Shown: positions 32,909 through 45,747, counted from the stretch's first letter. The stretch is DNA of 64,000 nucleotides from Rhodopseudomonas palustris (GCF_007005445.1 NZ_CP041387.1:3728501-3792500); one strand, 5' to 3'. The notes: generated by a model from the sequence alone, not told the origin. Translations and numbers: made by a program.

Positions 32909-33972
32909 TGATCCTGTCGGGCGATCCGCCGCGCAGCCGGGTGCTGTCGCTGCTCCTGATCGCGATTGTGGTGCTGCTGGCAATCACCCCGTTCCTATTC
33001 CCCGGCGCCAAGCCGCTCAATGTCGCCGCCAAGATCTGCATCTTCGCGGCGCTGGTGGCGTCCTACGACCTCTTGCTCGGCTACACCGGCACGGTGTCGT
33101 TCGCCCACACCATGTTCTACGGCATCGGCTCTTATGCGGTTGCGATCGCGCTGTACGGCATGGGCCCGAGCTGGGCTGCGGTCGGCACCGGCATCGCGAT
33201 CGGCCTGCCGCTCGCAGCATTGCTGGCGCTCGGCATCGGGCTGTTCTCGCTGCGGGTCGAGGCGATCTTCTTCGCGATGATCACGCTTGCGGTCGCCTCC
33301 GCCTTCCTGGTGCTGGCGTCGCAATTGTCGTGGCTGACCGGCGGCGAGGACGGCCGCAGCTTCAGCCTGCCGGAACTTCTGCGGCCCGGCACGGTGTTCA
33401 TCAAGGACTTCTTCGGGGTGCGGATCACCGGTCGGACCCTGACCTACTACATCATCCTGATCGGCTGCGCCGGCATGATTCTGGCGCTGCTGCGGGTGGT
33501 GAATTCGCCGTTCGGCCGGGTGCTGCAGGCGGTCCGCGAGAATCGTTTCCGCGCCGAAGCGCTCGGCTATCGCACCGTGTTCCACCTCACCTATGCCAAC
33601 GTCATCGCGGCGCTGGTCGCCGCCGCCGCCGGCGTGCTCAACGCGATGTGGCTGCGCTATGCCGGACCGGACACGTCGCTGAGCTTCTCGATCATGCTCG
33701 ACATCCTGCTGATGGTGGTGATCGGCGGCATGGGCACGATCTACGGAGCGATCATCGGCGCCACCATCTTCATCCTGGCGCAGAACTATCTGCAGGCGCT
33801 GATGGGCGCCGCTTCCGAAGCCACCGCATCGCTCGGCCTTCCGCTGCTGCCGAACCTGCTGCATCCCGACCGCTGGCTGCTGTGGCTCGGGCTGCTGTTC
33901 GTCGCCAGCGTGTATTTCTTCCCGACCGGAATCGTCGGCCGGCTGCGCGGGGCGCCGAAGCCGGCAGATTGA
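32905..33972 (+). CDS. livM: Branched-chain amino acid-type ABC transporter permease (LivM)
   Basis: A 355-residue permease with about ten hydrophobic segments. GYTGTVSFAHTMFYGIGSYA and the coupling motif VRENRFRAEALGYRTVFHL identify LivM. The start is the ATG at 32905 within the livH stop; the open frame that continues upstream through livH is a shadow. It is the last gene of the transporter. The 371-base gap that follows holds no recognisable gene. Confidence 0.95.
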   Translation: MMILSGDPPRSRVLSLLLIAIVVLLAITPFLFPGAKPLNVAAKICIFAALVASYDLLLGYTGTVSFAHTMFYGIGSYAVAIALYGMGPSWAAVGTGIAIGLPLAALLALGIGLFSLRVEAIFFAMITLAVASAFLVLASQLSWLTGGEDGRSFSLPELLRPGTVFIKDFFGVRITGRTLTYYIILIGCAGMILALLRVVNSPFGRVLQAVRENRFRAEALGYRTVFHLTYANVIAALVAAAAGVLNAMWLRYAGPDTSLSFSIMLDILLMVVIGGMGTIYGAIIGATIFILAQNYLQALMGAASEATASLGLPLLPNLLHPDRWLLWLGLLFVASVYFFPTGIVGRLRGAPKPAD

Positions 33973-34343
33973 CCCGACGAAAGTCGTAGGCGCATCGTAA
34001 CCGGGCTTGGCGTTTTGAATGATTCCAGCTTCGGGCTTTTTAGTGCCGCCTCTCACCCCCGGAGGTTGATGGCGAGGCGATCACTCAGCGCACGGGTGCA
34101 GGATTTAGGTATTAAACTGCCTGTTCGCGTCCTGAGATACCTCTTGGACAAGCACCCGCGACGGTAAAATAAGAAGCAATTTCTGCGCTCGATCAACATC
34201 GTTTGCAGCGCACAAAGTATCCTGTTGCCGCTGAACAGGCGCCCTCCCATAGTCCGCGCCTTTGTCGACATAGGACATTCTCCCTACTCCAGCACCATCT
34301 TCACGCTGCGGCAGGGGATCGTCCGACCAAACAGGAAGTTGGA
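33973..34343. other. Gene-free stretch of 371 bases after livM
   Basis: I see no coding region with normal codon use here and none of the A-D repeats. The stretch is visibly less G+C rich than its neighbours and contains runs such as ATAAGAAGCAATTT. The last ~20 bases carry the ribosome-binding site (AGGAAGTTGGA) of the next gene, so a promoter for it probably lies within. Confidence 0.6.
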
Positions 34344-34652
34344 ATGATGCTGCTCTTGGTCCTTACCGCGATCGCCTTCGTCGCCACCGCCATGGTGGCG
34401 CGCGTGCTGGCCGCCTCCGCGCCGGAAGGAAAATTGTACTGCCAGGCGGCCGGCGCCGCCTCGATGGTGGTCGGGCCGTTTATCACGCTGGTCGCCGTCT
34501 TCGTGCTCGGCAAGGCCGGCATCGGCGGCGAAGTGCTCGACGCCACCGCGATGCTGCGGGTCGCTGCGCTGCCGGCATTCGGCACGCTGTTCGTCGGCCC
34601 GATCGTGTTCTGGTTCTTCCGCCGCCAGCGCCGCACCGTCGTAGCCGCCTGA
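34344..34652 (+). CDS. Small membrane protein of unknown function
   Basis: A 102-residue protein starting MMLLLVLTAIAFVATAMVAR, with AGGAAG a few bases upstream. Three hydrophobic segments are evident (residues ~2-22, ~37-60 and ~75-95), and a basic end RRQRRTVVAA suggests a cytoplasmic C-terminus. I know no family motif in it. A strong hairpin terminator follows 32 bases after the stop, so it appears to be a single-gene transcript. Confidence 0.75.
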   Translation: MMLLLVLTAIAFVATAMVARVLAASAPEGKLYCQAAGAASMVVGPFITLVAVFVLGKAGIGGEVLDATAMLRVAALPAFGTLFVGPIVFWFFRRQRRTVVAA

Positions 34653-34683
34653 CAGAGGCGCACCGACCGCGCGATAGCGAAGA

Positions 34684-34719
34684 CAAAGTTCGGCGGCGCT
34701 GGTCCGCCGCCGAACTTTG
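34684..34719 (+). terminator. Strong hairpin after the small membrane protein gene
   Basis: CAAAGTTCGGCGGCG (34684-34698) pairs perfectly with CGCCGCCGAACTTTG (34705-34719) around a 6-base loop. This 15-bp GC-rich stem, ending in CTTTG, is typical of a rho-independent terminator, although the T tract is short. It could work in either direction. Confidence 0.75.
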
Positions 34720-34897
34720 GGTCAGCAGGAAATATCCCGGCGCAGCGTTATTCTCGGCAAATCTCTTCCCTGTTGAACGACATTTTGGAAGCCGCGCACC
34801 AAAGTTTCATGCGAGCGCATCTATTTTCGGCTGGGCCATTGTGTTTCGGGAGCCGCCCCCCAAGTTCCTGACATCCGTAACCGTCCAGGACCGCCTC

Positions 34898-35998
34898 ATG
34901 TCGAATTCCAAGCTGTTCGAGCCCTACAAGCTCGGTGCGATCACGCTCGCGAACCGCGTCGTGATGGCGCCGCTGACCCGCAACCGCGCAGTGCCCGAGG
35001 GTCTGGTCCCGAGCCCGCTGGCGGCCGAGTATTACGGCCAGCGCGCAAGCGCCGGCCTGCTGATTACCGAAGCCAGCCAGGTGTCGCAGCAGGGCCAGGG
35101 CTATCAGGATACGCCCGGCATCTATTCGCAGGCCCAGGTGGAAGGCTGGAAACAGGTCACCCGCGAGGTCCACAAGCGCGGCGGCAAGATCTTCATCCAG
35201 CTCTGGCACGTCGGCCGCATTTCTCATGTCGACCTGCAGCCGAACCACGGCGCTCCGGTCGCGCCCTCGGCGATCCGCGCCAACACCAAGACCTTCGTGG
35301 GCGGCAAGTTCGCCGACGTCTCCGAACCGCGCGCGCTGGAGCTGTCTGAAATTCCCGGCATCATCGAGGATTTCCGGAAAGCCGCCGCCAATGCGATTGC
35401 GGCCGGCTTCGACGGCGTCGAGATCCACGGCGCCAACGGCTATCTGCTCGACCAGTTCGCCCGCGACAGCTCCAACAAGCGCACCGATGAGTATGGCGGC
35501 TCGATCCAGAACCGCGCGCGGCTGATGCTGGAAGTCGCCGCGGCGGTGGCCAAGGAGATCGGACCGGAACGCACCGGCATCCGGATTTCGCCGGTGACCC
35601 CGGCCAACGACGTCTCCGACTCCAACCCGCAGGCGCTGTTCGACTACATCACCGACGAGCTGAACAAGCTGAAGCTGGTCTATATCCACGTCATCGAGGG
35701 CGCCACCGGCGGGCCGCGCGACATCGCACCGTTCGACTACGCATCCTTGCGCAAGCGCTTCAGCGGCAGCTACATCGGCAACAACGCCTACGACCTCGCG
35801 CTCGCCGACAAGCAGCTCGACGCCGATGCGGCCGACCTGATCGCGTTCGGCAAGCCGTTCATCTCCAACCCCGATCTGGTCGAACGCCTAAAGCGGAATG
35901 CTCCGCTGAACGAGCCCGACAAGTCCACCTTCTACGGCGGCGGCGCCAAGGGCTACACCGACTACCCGACGCTGGAGCCGGCGCAGGCGGCGCAGTAA
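34898..35998 (+). CDS. Old Yellow Enzyme family alkene reductase (NemA-like)
   Basis: A 366-residue FMN-dependent NAD(P)H oxidoreductase that reduces activated C=C bonds (enones, maleimides) and nitro compounds. It starts at the ATG at 34898 (MSNSKLFEPYKLGAITLANR). Visible motifs are NRVVMAPLTRNRA, FIQLWHVGRISH, FDGVEIHGANGYLLDQF, NKRTDEYGGSIQNR and a C-terminal FGKPFISNPDLVERL. The usual active-site His/Asn pair is in EIHGANGYL, and the proton-donor Tyr is in RTDEYGG. It stands alone between terminator-like hairpins. Confidence 0.95.
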   Translation: MSNSKLFEPYKLGAITLANRVVMAPLTRNRAVPEGLVPSPLAAEYYGQRASAGLLITEASQVSQQGQGYQDTPGIYSQAQVEGWKQVTREVHKRGGKIFIQLWHVGRISHVDLQPNHGAPVAPSAIRANTKTFVGGKFADVSEPRALELSEIPGIIEDFRKAAANAIAAGFDGVEIHGANGYLLDQFARDSSNKRTDEYGGSIQNRARLMLEVAAAVAKEIGPERTGIRISPVTPANDVSDSNPQALFDYITDELNKLKLVYIHVIEGATGGPRDIAPFDYASLRKRFSGSYIGNNAYDLALADKQLDADAADLIAFGKPFISNPDLVERLKRNAPLNEPDKSTFYGGGAKGYTDYPTLEPAQAAQ

Positions 35999-36018
35999 GC
36001 GCCCAGCCCCACGCACGG

Positions 36019-36138
36019 GTCATTCCGGGGCACGCGCAACGCGCGTGAACCCGGAATCCCGAGATGTTCTGCACCTTCCAACATTTCCACAATGTCGAGA
36101 TTCCGGGTTCGCTCACTTCGCGAGCGCCCCGGAATGAC
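36019..36138. repeat. Palindromic repeat, family C, copy 3
   Basis: GTCATTCCGGGGCACGCGCAACGCGCGTGAACCCGGAATC, then a spacer of about 30 bases, then GATTCCGGGTTCGC...GCGCCCCGGAATGAC. It is the longest spacer variant of the family here. It lies at the convergent end of the alkene reductase and glp operons, next to a true terminator. Confidence 0.87.
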
Positions 36139-36154
36139 TGCCAAGACGCAATGA

Positions 36155-36181
36155 AAAGGCCGGGATCGCTCCCCGGCCTTT
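36155..36181. terminator. Bidirectional terminator between the alkene reductase and glp operon
   Basis: AAAGGCCGGG (36155-36164) pairs perfectly with CCCGGCCTTT (36172-36181) around a 7-base loop. The A and T flanks give a T-ended stem in both directions. The convergent gene arrangement suits a shared rho-independent terminator. Confidence 0.85.
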
Positions 36182-36221
36182 CGATTCTTGCAAAGGCCTC
36201 ATCATGAGGCTTCGCGAGTGG

Positions 36222-38012
<1,791 letters not shown>

Positions 38013-38084
38013 CGTTCGTTTCCTCCGTTGAGCGATATCATTCAGGTCCGGGTTGATCCCGGATCTGTTCCTCGTTCGCCGGGC

Positions 38085-38414
38085 TCAGACGGTGCGGAAG
38101 ATCGCAGCGGCCGAGACCAGCGACAGCAGCGTGGCGAGCCACAGGCTCGACACTTCGACTCCTTCTCCGATCGGCAAGGTCGCAATCGGATCGGTCCCGA
38201 CCAGCGCGATCCAGACGAGATGGATCACCGCGGCCAGGATCAGCGAGACAAACAGCCGGTCGCCGCGCGTCGTCGGGATCCGCAAGATGCCGACGCGCTC
38301 GACCTCGGGAGAGGCCACCGCGAGCCAGGTCATGGTCGCGAGCGTGCCGGCGAGCGCGATGAAGAAGATCGCGGTCGGCCAGGTCCAGGCCATCCAGGCA
38401 AAGGAATCCATCAT
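38085..38414 (-). CDS. glpU: DUF2160 membrane protein of the glycerol transporter
   Basis: A 109-residue protein with three hydrophobic segments (AWTWPTAIFFIALAGTLATM, LFVSLILAAVIHLVWIALV and VSSLWLATLLSLVSAAAIF). The family (DUF2160) is found almost only in glycerol ABC operons, between the second permease and the binding protein, exactly its position here. Its biochemical role is unknown; it may stabilise or regulate the permease. It starts 7 bases after glpQ. Confidence 0.92.
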   Translation of the reverse strand: MMDSFAWMAWTWPTAIFFIALAGTLATMTWLAVASPEVERVGILRIPTTRGDRLFVSLILAAVIHLVWIALVGTDPIATLPIGEGVEVSSLWLATLLSLVSAAAIFRTV

Positions 38415-38421
38415 CGTGCCC

Positions 38422-40129
<1,708 letters not shown>

Positions 40130-40130
<1 letters not shown>

Positions 40131-41230
40131 CAGGCGACCTGCTCCAGTGAGCTGCCTTCGACGATTTCGCTGTCGGCATAGACGTGGATGCGCGACGGCT
40201 CGAACCGCAGCGCGGCTTCATCCCCGCTCGGCGAAAAGCCATCCGGCACGCGCGCGGCGATCTTGACGTCACCGACCCGCACCGAGGCGAAGCGGATACG
40301 GCCGAGATCGTCGATCCGTTCGATGCGGCCGGTCATCAGGCCCGGGGCCTTGGCGGTGAGGTGGACGAATTCGGGCCGCACCCCGATCTCGATCTTGCCG
40401 GCGGGCAGTTTCTCGTAACTGCGCGCAAGCGGCACGCGATGGCCGGCGACCAGCGCCTCGCGACCCTTCACTTCGGCTGGAACGATGTTCATGCCCGGCG
40501 AGCCGATGAAATAGCCGACGAAGGTGTGGGCGGGGCGTTCGAACAGTTCTTCCGGCGTGCCGCTCTGCACGACGCGGCCGTCGTGCATCACTACCACGGT
40601 GTCGGCGAAGGTCAGCGCCTCGGTCTGGTCGTGGGTAACGTAGATCATCGTCAGATCGAGCGCGCGGTGCAGCGCCTTGAGCTTCGAACGCAGCTCCCAC
40701 TTTAGATGCGGATCGATCACCGTCAGCGGCTCGTCGAACAGGATTGCGGCGACGTCGCTGCGTACCAGTCCGCGGCCGAGCGAGATCTTCTGTTTGGCGT
40801 CGGCGGTCAGCCGCGTCGCCTTGCGGTTCAGGTTCGGCGTCAGGTCCAGAAGATCGGCGATCTCGGCGACGCGCCTGGCGATATCGGCCTTCGGCACGCC
40901 GCGGTTCTTCAGCGGAAACGCCAGATTCTCGCGCACCGTCATGGTGTCGTAGATCACCGGAAACTGGAACACCTGCGCGATGTTGCGGTCGCGGGTGGAG
41001 AGCTCGGTGACGTCCCGGCCGTCGAACAGGATCTTGCCGCGCGACGGTGTCACGATCCCCGAAATGATGTTGAGTAGCGTGGTCTTGCCGCAGCCGCTTG
41101 GCCCGAGCAGCGCATAGGCGCCGCCCTGCCGCCAGGTCATCGACACCGGCTTCAGCGCATAGGCGGCCGGCGGCAGGTCGTCACCGACCAGATAGGAGTG
41201 AGCAAGATCGACGAGATCGATGCGCGCCAT
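40130..41230 (-). CDS. glpT: Glycerol ABC transporter ATPase GlpT with degenerate signature motif
   Basis: A 366-residue MalK-type ATPase. Walker A is GPSGCGKTT, the Q-loop lies in [10 protein letters not shown], Walker B is [14 protein letters not shown] and the H-loop is VTHDQTEAL. The signature LSGGQ is replaced by [15 protein letters not shown], so its own signature site is degenerate. GlpS has the reverse pattern. A C-terminal TOBE domain (~residues 240-366) follows. It starts 12 bases after glpS and overlaps glpP by one base. Confidence 0.95.
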
Positions 41231-41242
41231 CGGGCTGTCCCC

Positions 41243-42322
41243 TCAGATCGGCTTCGGCGCGGCGACGAGACGATCGGCCGCGTCGAACACGAACAGATTG
41301 GCGGGGTCGAGGATGGCGTCGAGCGTCTGGCCCGGCTCGAACTCGTGGATGCCGTGCAGCACCGCGACCCAATAGTCGTCGCCGCGCTTCAGATGCACGA
41401 AGCTCTCCGAGCCGGTGATCTCGGTCACCGCGACGGTCGCCTGGAACGCATGCCGCTCCGGATCGGCGCTCTTCACCTCGATCTGATGCGCACGGAAGCC
41501 GACCCGATAGGTGCCGTCAGAGAGGCTCGCGAATACACCGGTCGCCGGCGCGGTGACGCCACCGGAGTAATGCACGGTGCCGGCTTTCTTCTCGGCCCCG
41601 ACGATGTTGAGCGGCGGATCGGAGAACACCTGCGCCACCCGCATGGTGTCGGGCTTGCGATAGACTTGCGGCGTCGGCCCGACCTGCAGCGCTTGGCCTT
41701 CCCACATGCAGATGGTCCGGCCGCCGAGCAACAGCGCCTCGGACGGCTCGGTGGTCGCATAGACGAAGATCGCACCCGACGCCTCGAAGATCTTCGGCAG
41801 TTCGGTGCGCAGCTCTTCGCGCAGCTTGTAGTCGAGATTGGCGAGCGGCTCGTCGAGCAGCACCAGATCGGCACCCTTGACCAGCGCGCGGGCAATCGCG
41901 GTGCGCTGCTGCTGACCGCCGGAGAGCTGCAGCGGGGTGCGCTGCAGATACGGCTCGAGCTTCAAGAGCTTCGCAGCCTCCTGCACACGCTGCTCGATCT
42001 CGGCGCGCGGCTTGCGCTGCACCCGCAGCGGCGAGGCGATATTCTCGTACACCGTCAGCGACGGGTAGTTGATGAACTGCTGATACACCATCGCTACCGA
42101 GCGGCTGCGCACATCGGCACCGGTGACGTCCTTGCCGTCGACCAGCACCCTGCCGGTGGTCGGCTTGTCGAGCCCGGCGAGCAGCCGCATGATTGAGGTC
42201 TTGCCCGACAGCGTCGGCCCGAGCAGCACGCTGAGCGTGCCGCGCTCCAGCGTCAGCGACACGTCGCGGATCGCCGGCACTCCGTCGAGCACTCTGGTGA
42301 CATTCTCCAGGCTGACGCTCAT
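41243..42322 (-). CDS. glpS: Glycerol ABC transporter ATPase GlpS with altered H-loop
   Basis: A 359-residue MalK-type ATPase from the ATG at 42322 (MSVSLENVTRVLDGVPAIRD), overlapping the glpD stop by 4 bases (ATGA). Walker A reads GPTLSGKTS, the signature is canonical (LSGGQQQRTAIARAL) and Walker B is LVLLDEPLANLD. The H-loop, normally THD, reads YATTEPSEAL, so the switch His is missing. A TOBE domain lies at the C-terminus. Together with GlpT it should give one working and one degenerate ATP site. Confidence 0.95.
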   Translation of the reverse strand: MSVSLENVTRVLDGVPAIRDVSLTLERGTLSVLLGPTLSGKTSIMRLLAGLDKPTTGRVLVDGKDVTGADVRSRSVAMVYQQFINYPSLTVYENIASPLRVQRKPRAEIEQRVQEAAKLLKLEPYLQRTPLQLSGGQQQRTAIARALVKGADLVLLDEPLANLDYKLREELRTELPKIFEASGAIFVYATTEPSEALLLGGRTICMWEGQALQVGPTPQVYRKPDTMRVAQVFSDPPLNIVGAEKKAGTVHYSGGVTAPATGVFASLSDGTYRVGFRAHQIEVKSADPERHAFQATVAVTEITGSESFVHLKRGDDYWVAVLHGIHEFEPGQTLDAILDPANLFVFDAADRLVAAPKPI

Positions 42323-43860
42323 GCCGATGCTCCCGCCTGCTGCAGCGACGCCTGGGCGGCGCGATGGACAATCACCCACTCGTCGAGTGCGGCGATCGCG
42401 GCCGGCGTCAGCCGCAGGCCGAGCTTGGATCGCCGCCAGACGATGTCGTCCGCGCTGCAGGCCCATTCACGGCTCATCAGATAGCGGACCTCGGCCTCCG
42501 TCAATGTGGCGCCGAAGTCGCGGCCGAGATCGGCGGCCGACTTGGCCGAACCGAGCACGTCGCGCGCCCGGGTGCCGTAGGCATGCACCAGACGCGAGGC
42601 GTGAGCCGAGGCGAGGAACGGATAGTCGCGCAACAGATCGCCGATCAGCACTGGCGCGCCGTCGACCGGGAAATCGCCGCCCGGCAGCGGCTGATGCGCG
42701 GTCCAGCCCTGCTCGGCCGAGCCGCCCTTCAGATAGGACGACAGCTTCTCCAGCGCCTCTTCGGCGAGCCGGCGATAGGTGGTGATCTTGCCGCCATAGA
42801 TCGACAGCAGCGGCGCGCCGCCGGGGGTGTCGAGCTCGAACACGTAGTCGCGGGTCGCGGCCTTGGCCTCGCTGGCGCCGTCGTCATACAGCGGCCGCAC
42901 CCCGGAGAACGTCCACACCACGTCGGCCGGCGTCACCGGCTTGGCGAAATAGCCGCTCACCGCAGCGCACAGATACTCGATCTCTTCCGGCGTCGCCTTC
43001 ACCTGCGACGGATCGCCGTGATAGTCGCGGTCGGTGGTGCCGATCAGCGTGAATTCGCCCTGATACGGAATCGCGAACACGATGCGGCCGTCCGCATTCT
43101 GGAAGATATAGGCGCGGTCGTGGTCGTAGAGCTTGCGGGTGACGATGTGCGAGCCCTGCACCAGCCGCACCTTGTAGCGGGCATCGACCCCGGCGCCGGA
43201 GCCGAGCACGCCCTCGACCCAGGGACCGGCGGCATTGACCAGCGCACGCGCCTGGATCGTGCTGCGCGCGCCGCTGCCGACGTCTTCCAGCGTCACCTGC
43301 CAGATGCCGCCCTGCTGGCTGACCTGCACGGCGCGCGTGCGGGTGCGGATCTCGGCACCGCGCTCGGCGGCGTCGCGCGCGGTGAGCACCACGAGGCGAG
43401 CGTCGTCGACGAAACAATCGGAATACTCGAAGCCCTTGGTGTAGCGGCCGGGGATCAGCGGCTTGCCGACTTCGTCATGCGCCAGATCGACCGAACGGGT
43501 CGGCGGCAGCAGCTTCCGGCCACCGAGATAATCGTACAGGAACAGCCCGAGCCGCAGCCGCCAGGCCGGGCGCAGGCCGTCGTGATGCGGCAGCACGAAG
43601 CGCAGCGGCCCGATGATGTGCGGCGCGATCTGCCACAGTCGCTCGCGCTCGATCAGCGCCTCGCGCACCAGGCGAAACTCGAAATATTCGAGATAGCGCA
43701 GGCCGCCATGGATCAGCTTGGTCGACCACGACGAGGTGCCGCTGGCGAGGTCGTTCATCTCGCACAGGAACACGGAATGTCCGCGGCCCGCCGCATCGCG
43801 CGCGATGCCGCAGCCGTTGATCCCGCCCCCGATGATCGCGAGGTCGTACACCGTTCCCAC
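42319..43860 (-). CDS. glpD: Glycerol-3-phosphate dehydrogenase, FAD-dependent
   Basis: A 513-residue membrane-associated flavoenzyme that oxidises glycerol 3-phosphate to dihydroxyacetone phosphate and feeds electrons to quinone. The FAD-binding Rossmann motif is GGGINGCGIARDAAG at the N-terminus. Further family blocks are SGTSSWSTKLIHGGLRYLEY and FSGVRPLYDDG with YGGKITTYRRLAEEAL. It is the first enzyme gene of the operon, after glpR, and overlaps glpS by 4 bases. No glpK (glycerol kinase) is in the window, so glycerol phosphorylation must be encoded elsewhere. Confidence 0.97.
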   Translation of the reverse strand: MGTVYDLAIIGGGINGCGIARDAAGRGHSVFLCEMNDLASGTSSWSTKLIHGGLRYLEYFEFRLVREALIERERLWQIAPHIIGPLRFVLPHHDGLRPAWRLRLGLFLYDYLGGRKLLPPTRSVDLAHDEVGKPLIPGRYTKGFEYSDCFVDDARLVVLTARDAAERGAEIRTRTRAVQVSQQGGIWQVTLEDVGSGARSTIQARALVNAAGPWVEGVLGSGAGVDARYKVRLVQGSHIVTRKLYDHDRAYIFQNADGRIVFAIPYQGEFTLIGTTDRDYHGDPSQVKATPEEIEYLCAAVSGYFAKPVTPADVVWTFSGVRPLYDDGASEAKAATRDYVFELDTPGGAPLLSIYGGKITTYRRLAEEALEKLSSYLKGGSAEQGWTAHQPLPGGDFPVDGAPVLIGDLLRDYPFLASAHASRLVHAYGTRARDVLGSAKSAADLGRDFGATLTEAEVRYLMSREWACSADDIVWRRSKLGLRLTPAAIAALDEWVIVHRAAQASLQQAGASA

Positions 43861-44048
43861 CGACGCTCCTCACCGCATTGCAACAAATTGCTGCAACGCA
43901 CTTTCGCTTCTGTCGATTTACGCTGGAAAGCGAATAAATCACAAACCGAAACGAAAGCAACTGTGATCTGCAAAGGGATCGCGTTTCCGGCGCGAAATCG
44001 CAGCCGAACGCTGGGAGACAAGCACAACTGACGATGTGGAAAGGCTGT
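43861..44048. promoter_or_regulatory. Intergenic region between glpR and glpD with candidate GlpR sites
   Basis: This 188-base, AT-richer spacer holds the likely glpD promoter. TTCGCTT (43903-43909) and AAGCGAA (43928-43934) form an inverted repeat with an 18-base gap. AAACGAAAGC follows at about 43949-43958, and TGCAAC is repeated near 43877-43897. Motifs of the TTCGnT/AnCGAA kind resemble DeoR-family operators. These are candidates only. Confidence 0.45.
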
Positions 44049-44846
44049 TCAGGCCGCGGATTCGTCGAGATCGGGTTTCGCCGGGCAGGCCTCGATTACC
44101 TCGATACCTTTCGCATCGCAGATCGCCTGCAGCGACGGCGGCAGCGCCCTGTCGGTGACGAAGGTCTGGATCTGGCTGAGATGGGCAATCCGCACCGGCG
44201 CGTTGCGCTCCAGCTTGGTCGAATCCGCCACCAGCATCACGCTGCGGGCGTTGGCGATGATCGCCTGCGACGCCTGGACTTCGCGGTAGTCGAAGTCGAG
44301 CAGCGCACCCTCCTCATCGATCGCCGAGGCGCCGATGATGGCGTAGTCGACCTTGAACTGGCCGATCAGGCTGGTGGCGGTGGAGCCGATCACCGCGCCG
44401 TCGGCGCGGCGCACGGTGCCGCCGGCCACCACCACCTCGATTCGCGGATGGCGATACAGCAGCATCGCGACGTTGAGGTTGTTGGTGATCACCAACAGAT
44501 CCTGGTGCGACGACAGCGCGCCGGCGACCTCCTCGGTGGTGGTGCCGATGTTGATGAACAGCGAGCAACCGTTGGGAATCCGCGCCGCGGCCGCCGCGCC
44601 GATCGCCTTCTTTTCCTCGGCGGCGACGAAGCGGCGCGCCTCGTAGGCGAGGTTGGCGACGCCGGAGGCGATGATCGCGCCGCCGTGGATTCGGGTCAGC
44701 GAGCGCTGGTCGCACAGATCGTTGAGATCCTTGCGGATGGTCTGCGCCGACACTTCGAAGCGCCGCACCAGATCCTCGACCATCACCCGGCCCGAGGCCC
44801 GGGCGATATTGAGGATTTCAGACTGACGATGGGTCAGAGCCGTCAC
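44049..44846 (-). CDS. glpR: DeoR-family repressor of glycerol metabolism
   Basis: A 265-residue regulator with an N-terminal DeoR HTH (RQSEILNIARASGRVMVEDL and VRRFEVSAQTIRKDLNDLCD, then LTRIHGGAI). The C-terminal sugar-phosphate sensor domain includes the INIGTTTEEVA phosphate loop and ADSTKLERNAPVRIAHL. The DeoR/GlpR family responds to glycerol 3-phosphate. I use the GTG at 44846 (VTALTHRQSE), since the upstream frame contains repeat sequence. It lies in the same direction upstream of glpD with a 188-base spacer, the order known in rhizobia. Confidence 0.93.
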   Translation of the reverse strand: MTALTHRQSEILNIARASGRVMVEDLVRRFEVSAQTIRKDLNDLCDQRSLTRIHGGAIIASGVANLAYEARRFVAAEEKKAIGAAAAARIPNGCSLFINIGTTTEEVAGALSSHQDLLVITNNLNVAMLLYRHPRIEVVVAGGTVRRADGAVIGSTATSLIGQFKVDYAIIGASAIDEEGALLDFDYREVQASQAIIANARSVMLVADSTKLERNAPVRIAHLSQIQTFVTDRALPPSLQAICDAKGIEVIEACPAKPDLDESAA

Positions 44847-44941
44847 GCACGCACCTTGCAACGTTGATGCGCCATGGTGCGGCTGTTCGCGCGTCAGGTC
44901 AACGCGCGGCGCGAGACGGCTGCGCTCCGCAACACGCACGG

Positions 44942-45066
44942 CCCCATGGTGAGGAGGCGCGAAGCGCCGTCTCGAACCGCCGTCTCGAACCATGGGCTGC
45001 TGGTACTGCGCGGCCCACCCTTCGAGACGCCCGACTGCGCCGGGCTCCTCAGGGTGAGGACTCAGT
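44942..45066. repeat. Palindromic repeat, family B, copy 3
   Basis: CCCATGGTGAGGAGGCGCGAAGCGCCGTCTCGAACC, with the segment CGTCTCGAACC then repeated in tandem, ends at CATGGG. The second half is CCACCCTTCGAGACGCCC...GGGCTCCTCAGGGTGAGGACTCAG. The short tandem duplication distinguishes this copy from the one at 14471-14580. It lies between glpR and the flavin reductase. Confidence 0.82.
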
Positions 45067-45129
45067 GACCGCAGCAAGGCCGTAGGACAGGCCAAAACCG
45101 AGGCGACGGCCGTCTGGACTGACAAGCCG

Positions 45130-45747
45130 CTAGGCCGGACGCGGCATCTCGAACATCGCGTCGGGGCGGATCTCGAAATAGTCGCCGCGCCGGCCGGCGC
45201 GCACGATCGGCCGCGCCGCGGCGGTTTGATAGACACCGTCTTCGATCAGGCGCTTGTCGATGTGAACCATCACCACCTCGCCGATCGTCAGCCAGGCGTC
45301 GACCTCGACGCCATCGGCGCCCTTCAGCCGAACGATTTCCGACAGCTTGCATTCGAACGACACCGGGCTCTCGGCGACGCGCGGCGGCTTGACCAGTTCG
45401 CTGCCGAGCTTGGTCAGATTGCCGAGCGTGAATTCATCGACCTCGTGCGGGACGGTCGCGGACGTCGCGTTCATCGCCTGCGCCAGATCCATCGTCACCA
45501 GATTCCAGACGAACTCGCCGGTACGCTGGATATTGGCGACGGTGTCCTTCCAGGTGGTCGAGGAGAAGCCGATCAGCGGCGGGTGGTAGTTGAAGGCATT
45601 GAAGAAGCTGTAGGGCGCGAGGTTGACGCGGCCTTCGGCGTCGCAGGACGAGATCCAGCCGATCGGCCGCGGCGCGATGATGGCGTTGAACGGGTCGTGC
45701 TTCAGGCCGTGACCGTTCACCGGCCGGTAGGAGTGCAGATCGGACAC
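45130..45747 (-). CDS. Flavin reductase family (DIM6/NTAB) FMN-binding protein
   Basis: A 205-residue protein with a split-barrel FMN-binding fold. It opens with MSDLHSYRPVNGHGLKHDPF, and the flavin pocket is seen in NAIIAPRPIGWISSCDAEGR and NLAPYSFFNAFNYHPPLIGF. A further block is FVWNLVTMDLAQAMNATSA. Members reduce free flavin for a partner monooxygenase or act as small oxidoreductases; no partner is evident. It starts 16 bases after the TetR gene and is probably the end of the efflux operon transcript. Confidence 0.92.
   Translation of the reverse strand: MSDLHSYRPVNGHGLKHDPFNAIIAPRPIGWISSCDAEGRVNLAPYSFFNAFNYHPPLIGFSSTTWKDTVANIQRTGEFVWNLVTMDLAQAMNATSATVPHEVDEFTLGNLTKLGSELVKPPRVAESPVSFECKLSEIVRLKGADGVEVDAWLTIGEVVMVHIDKRLIEDGVYQTAAARPIVRAGRRGDYFEIRPDAMFEMPRPA

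Noticed and set aside
34053..34271. 72-codon minus-strand frame after livM
   Set aside because: No ribosome-binding site, poor codon use for this genome and Cys/Arg-rich content; treated as non-coding.
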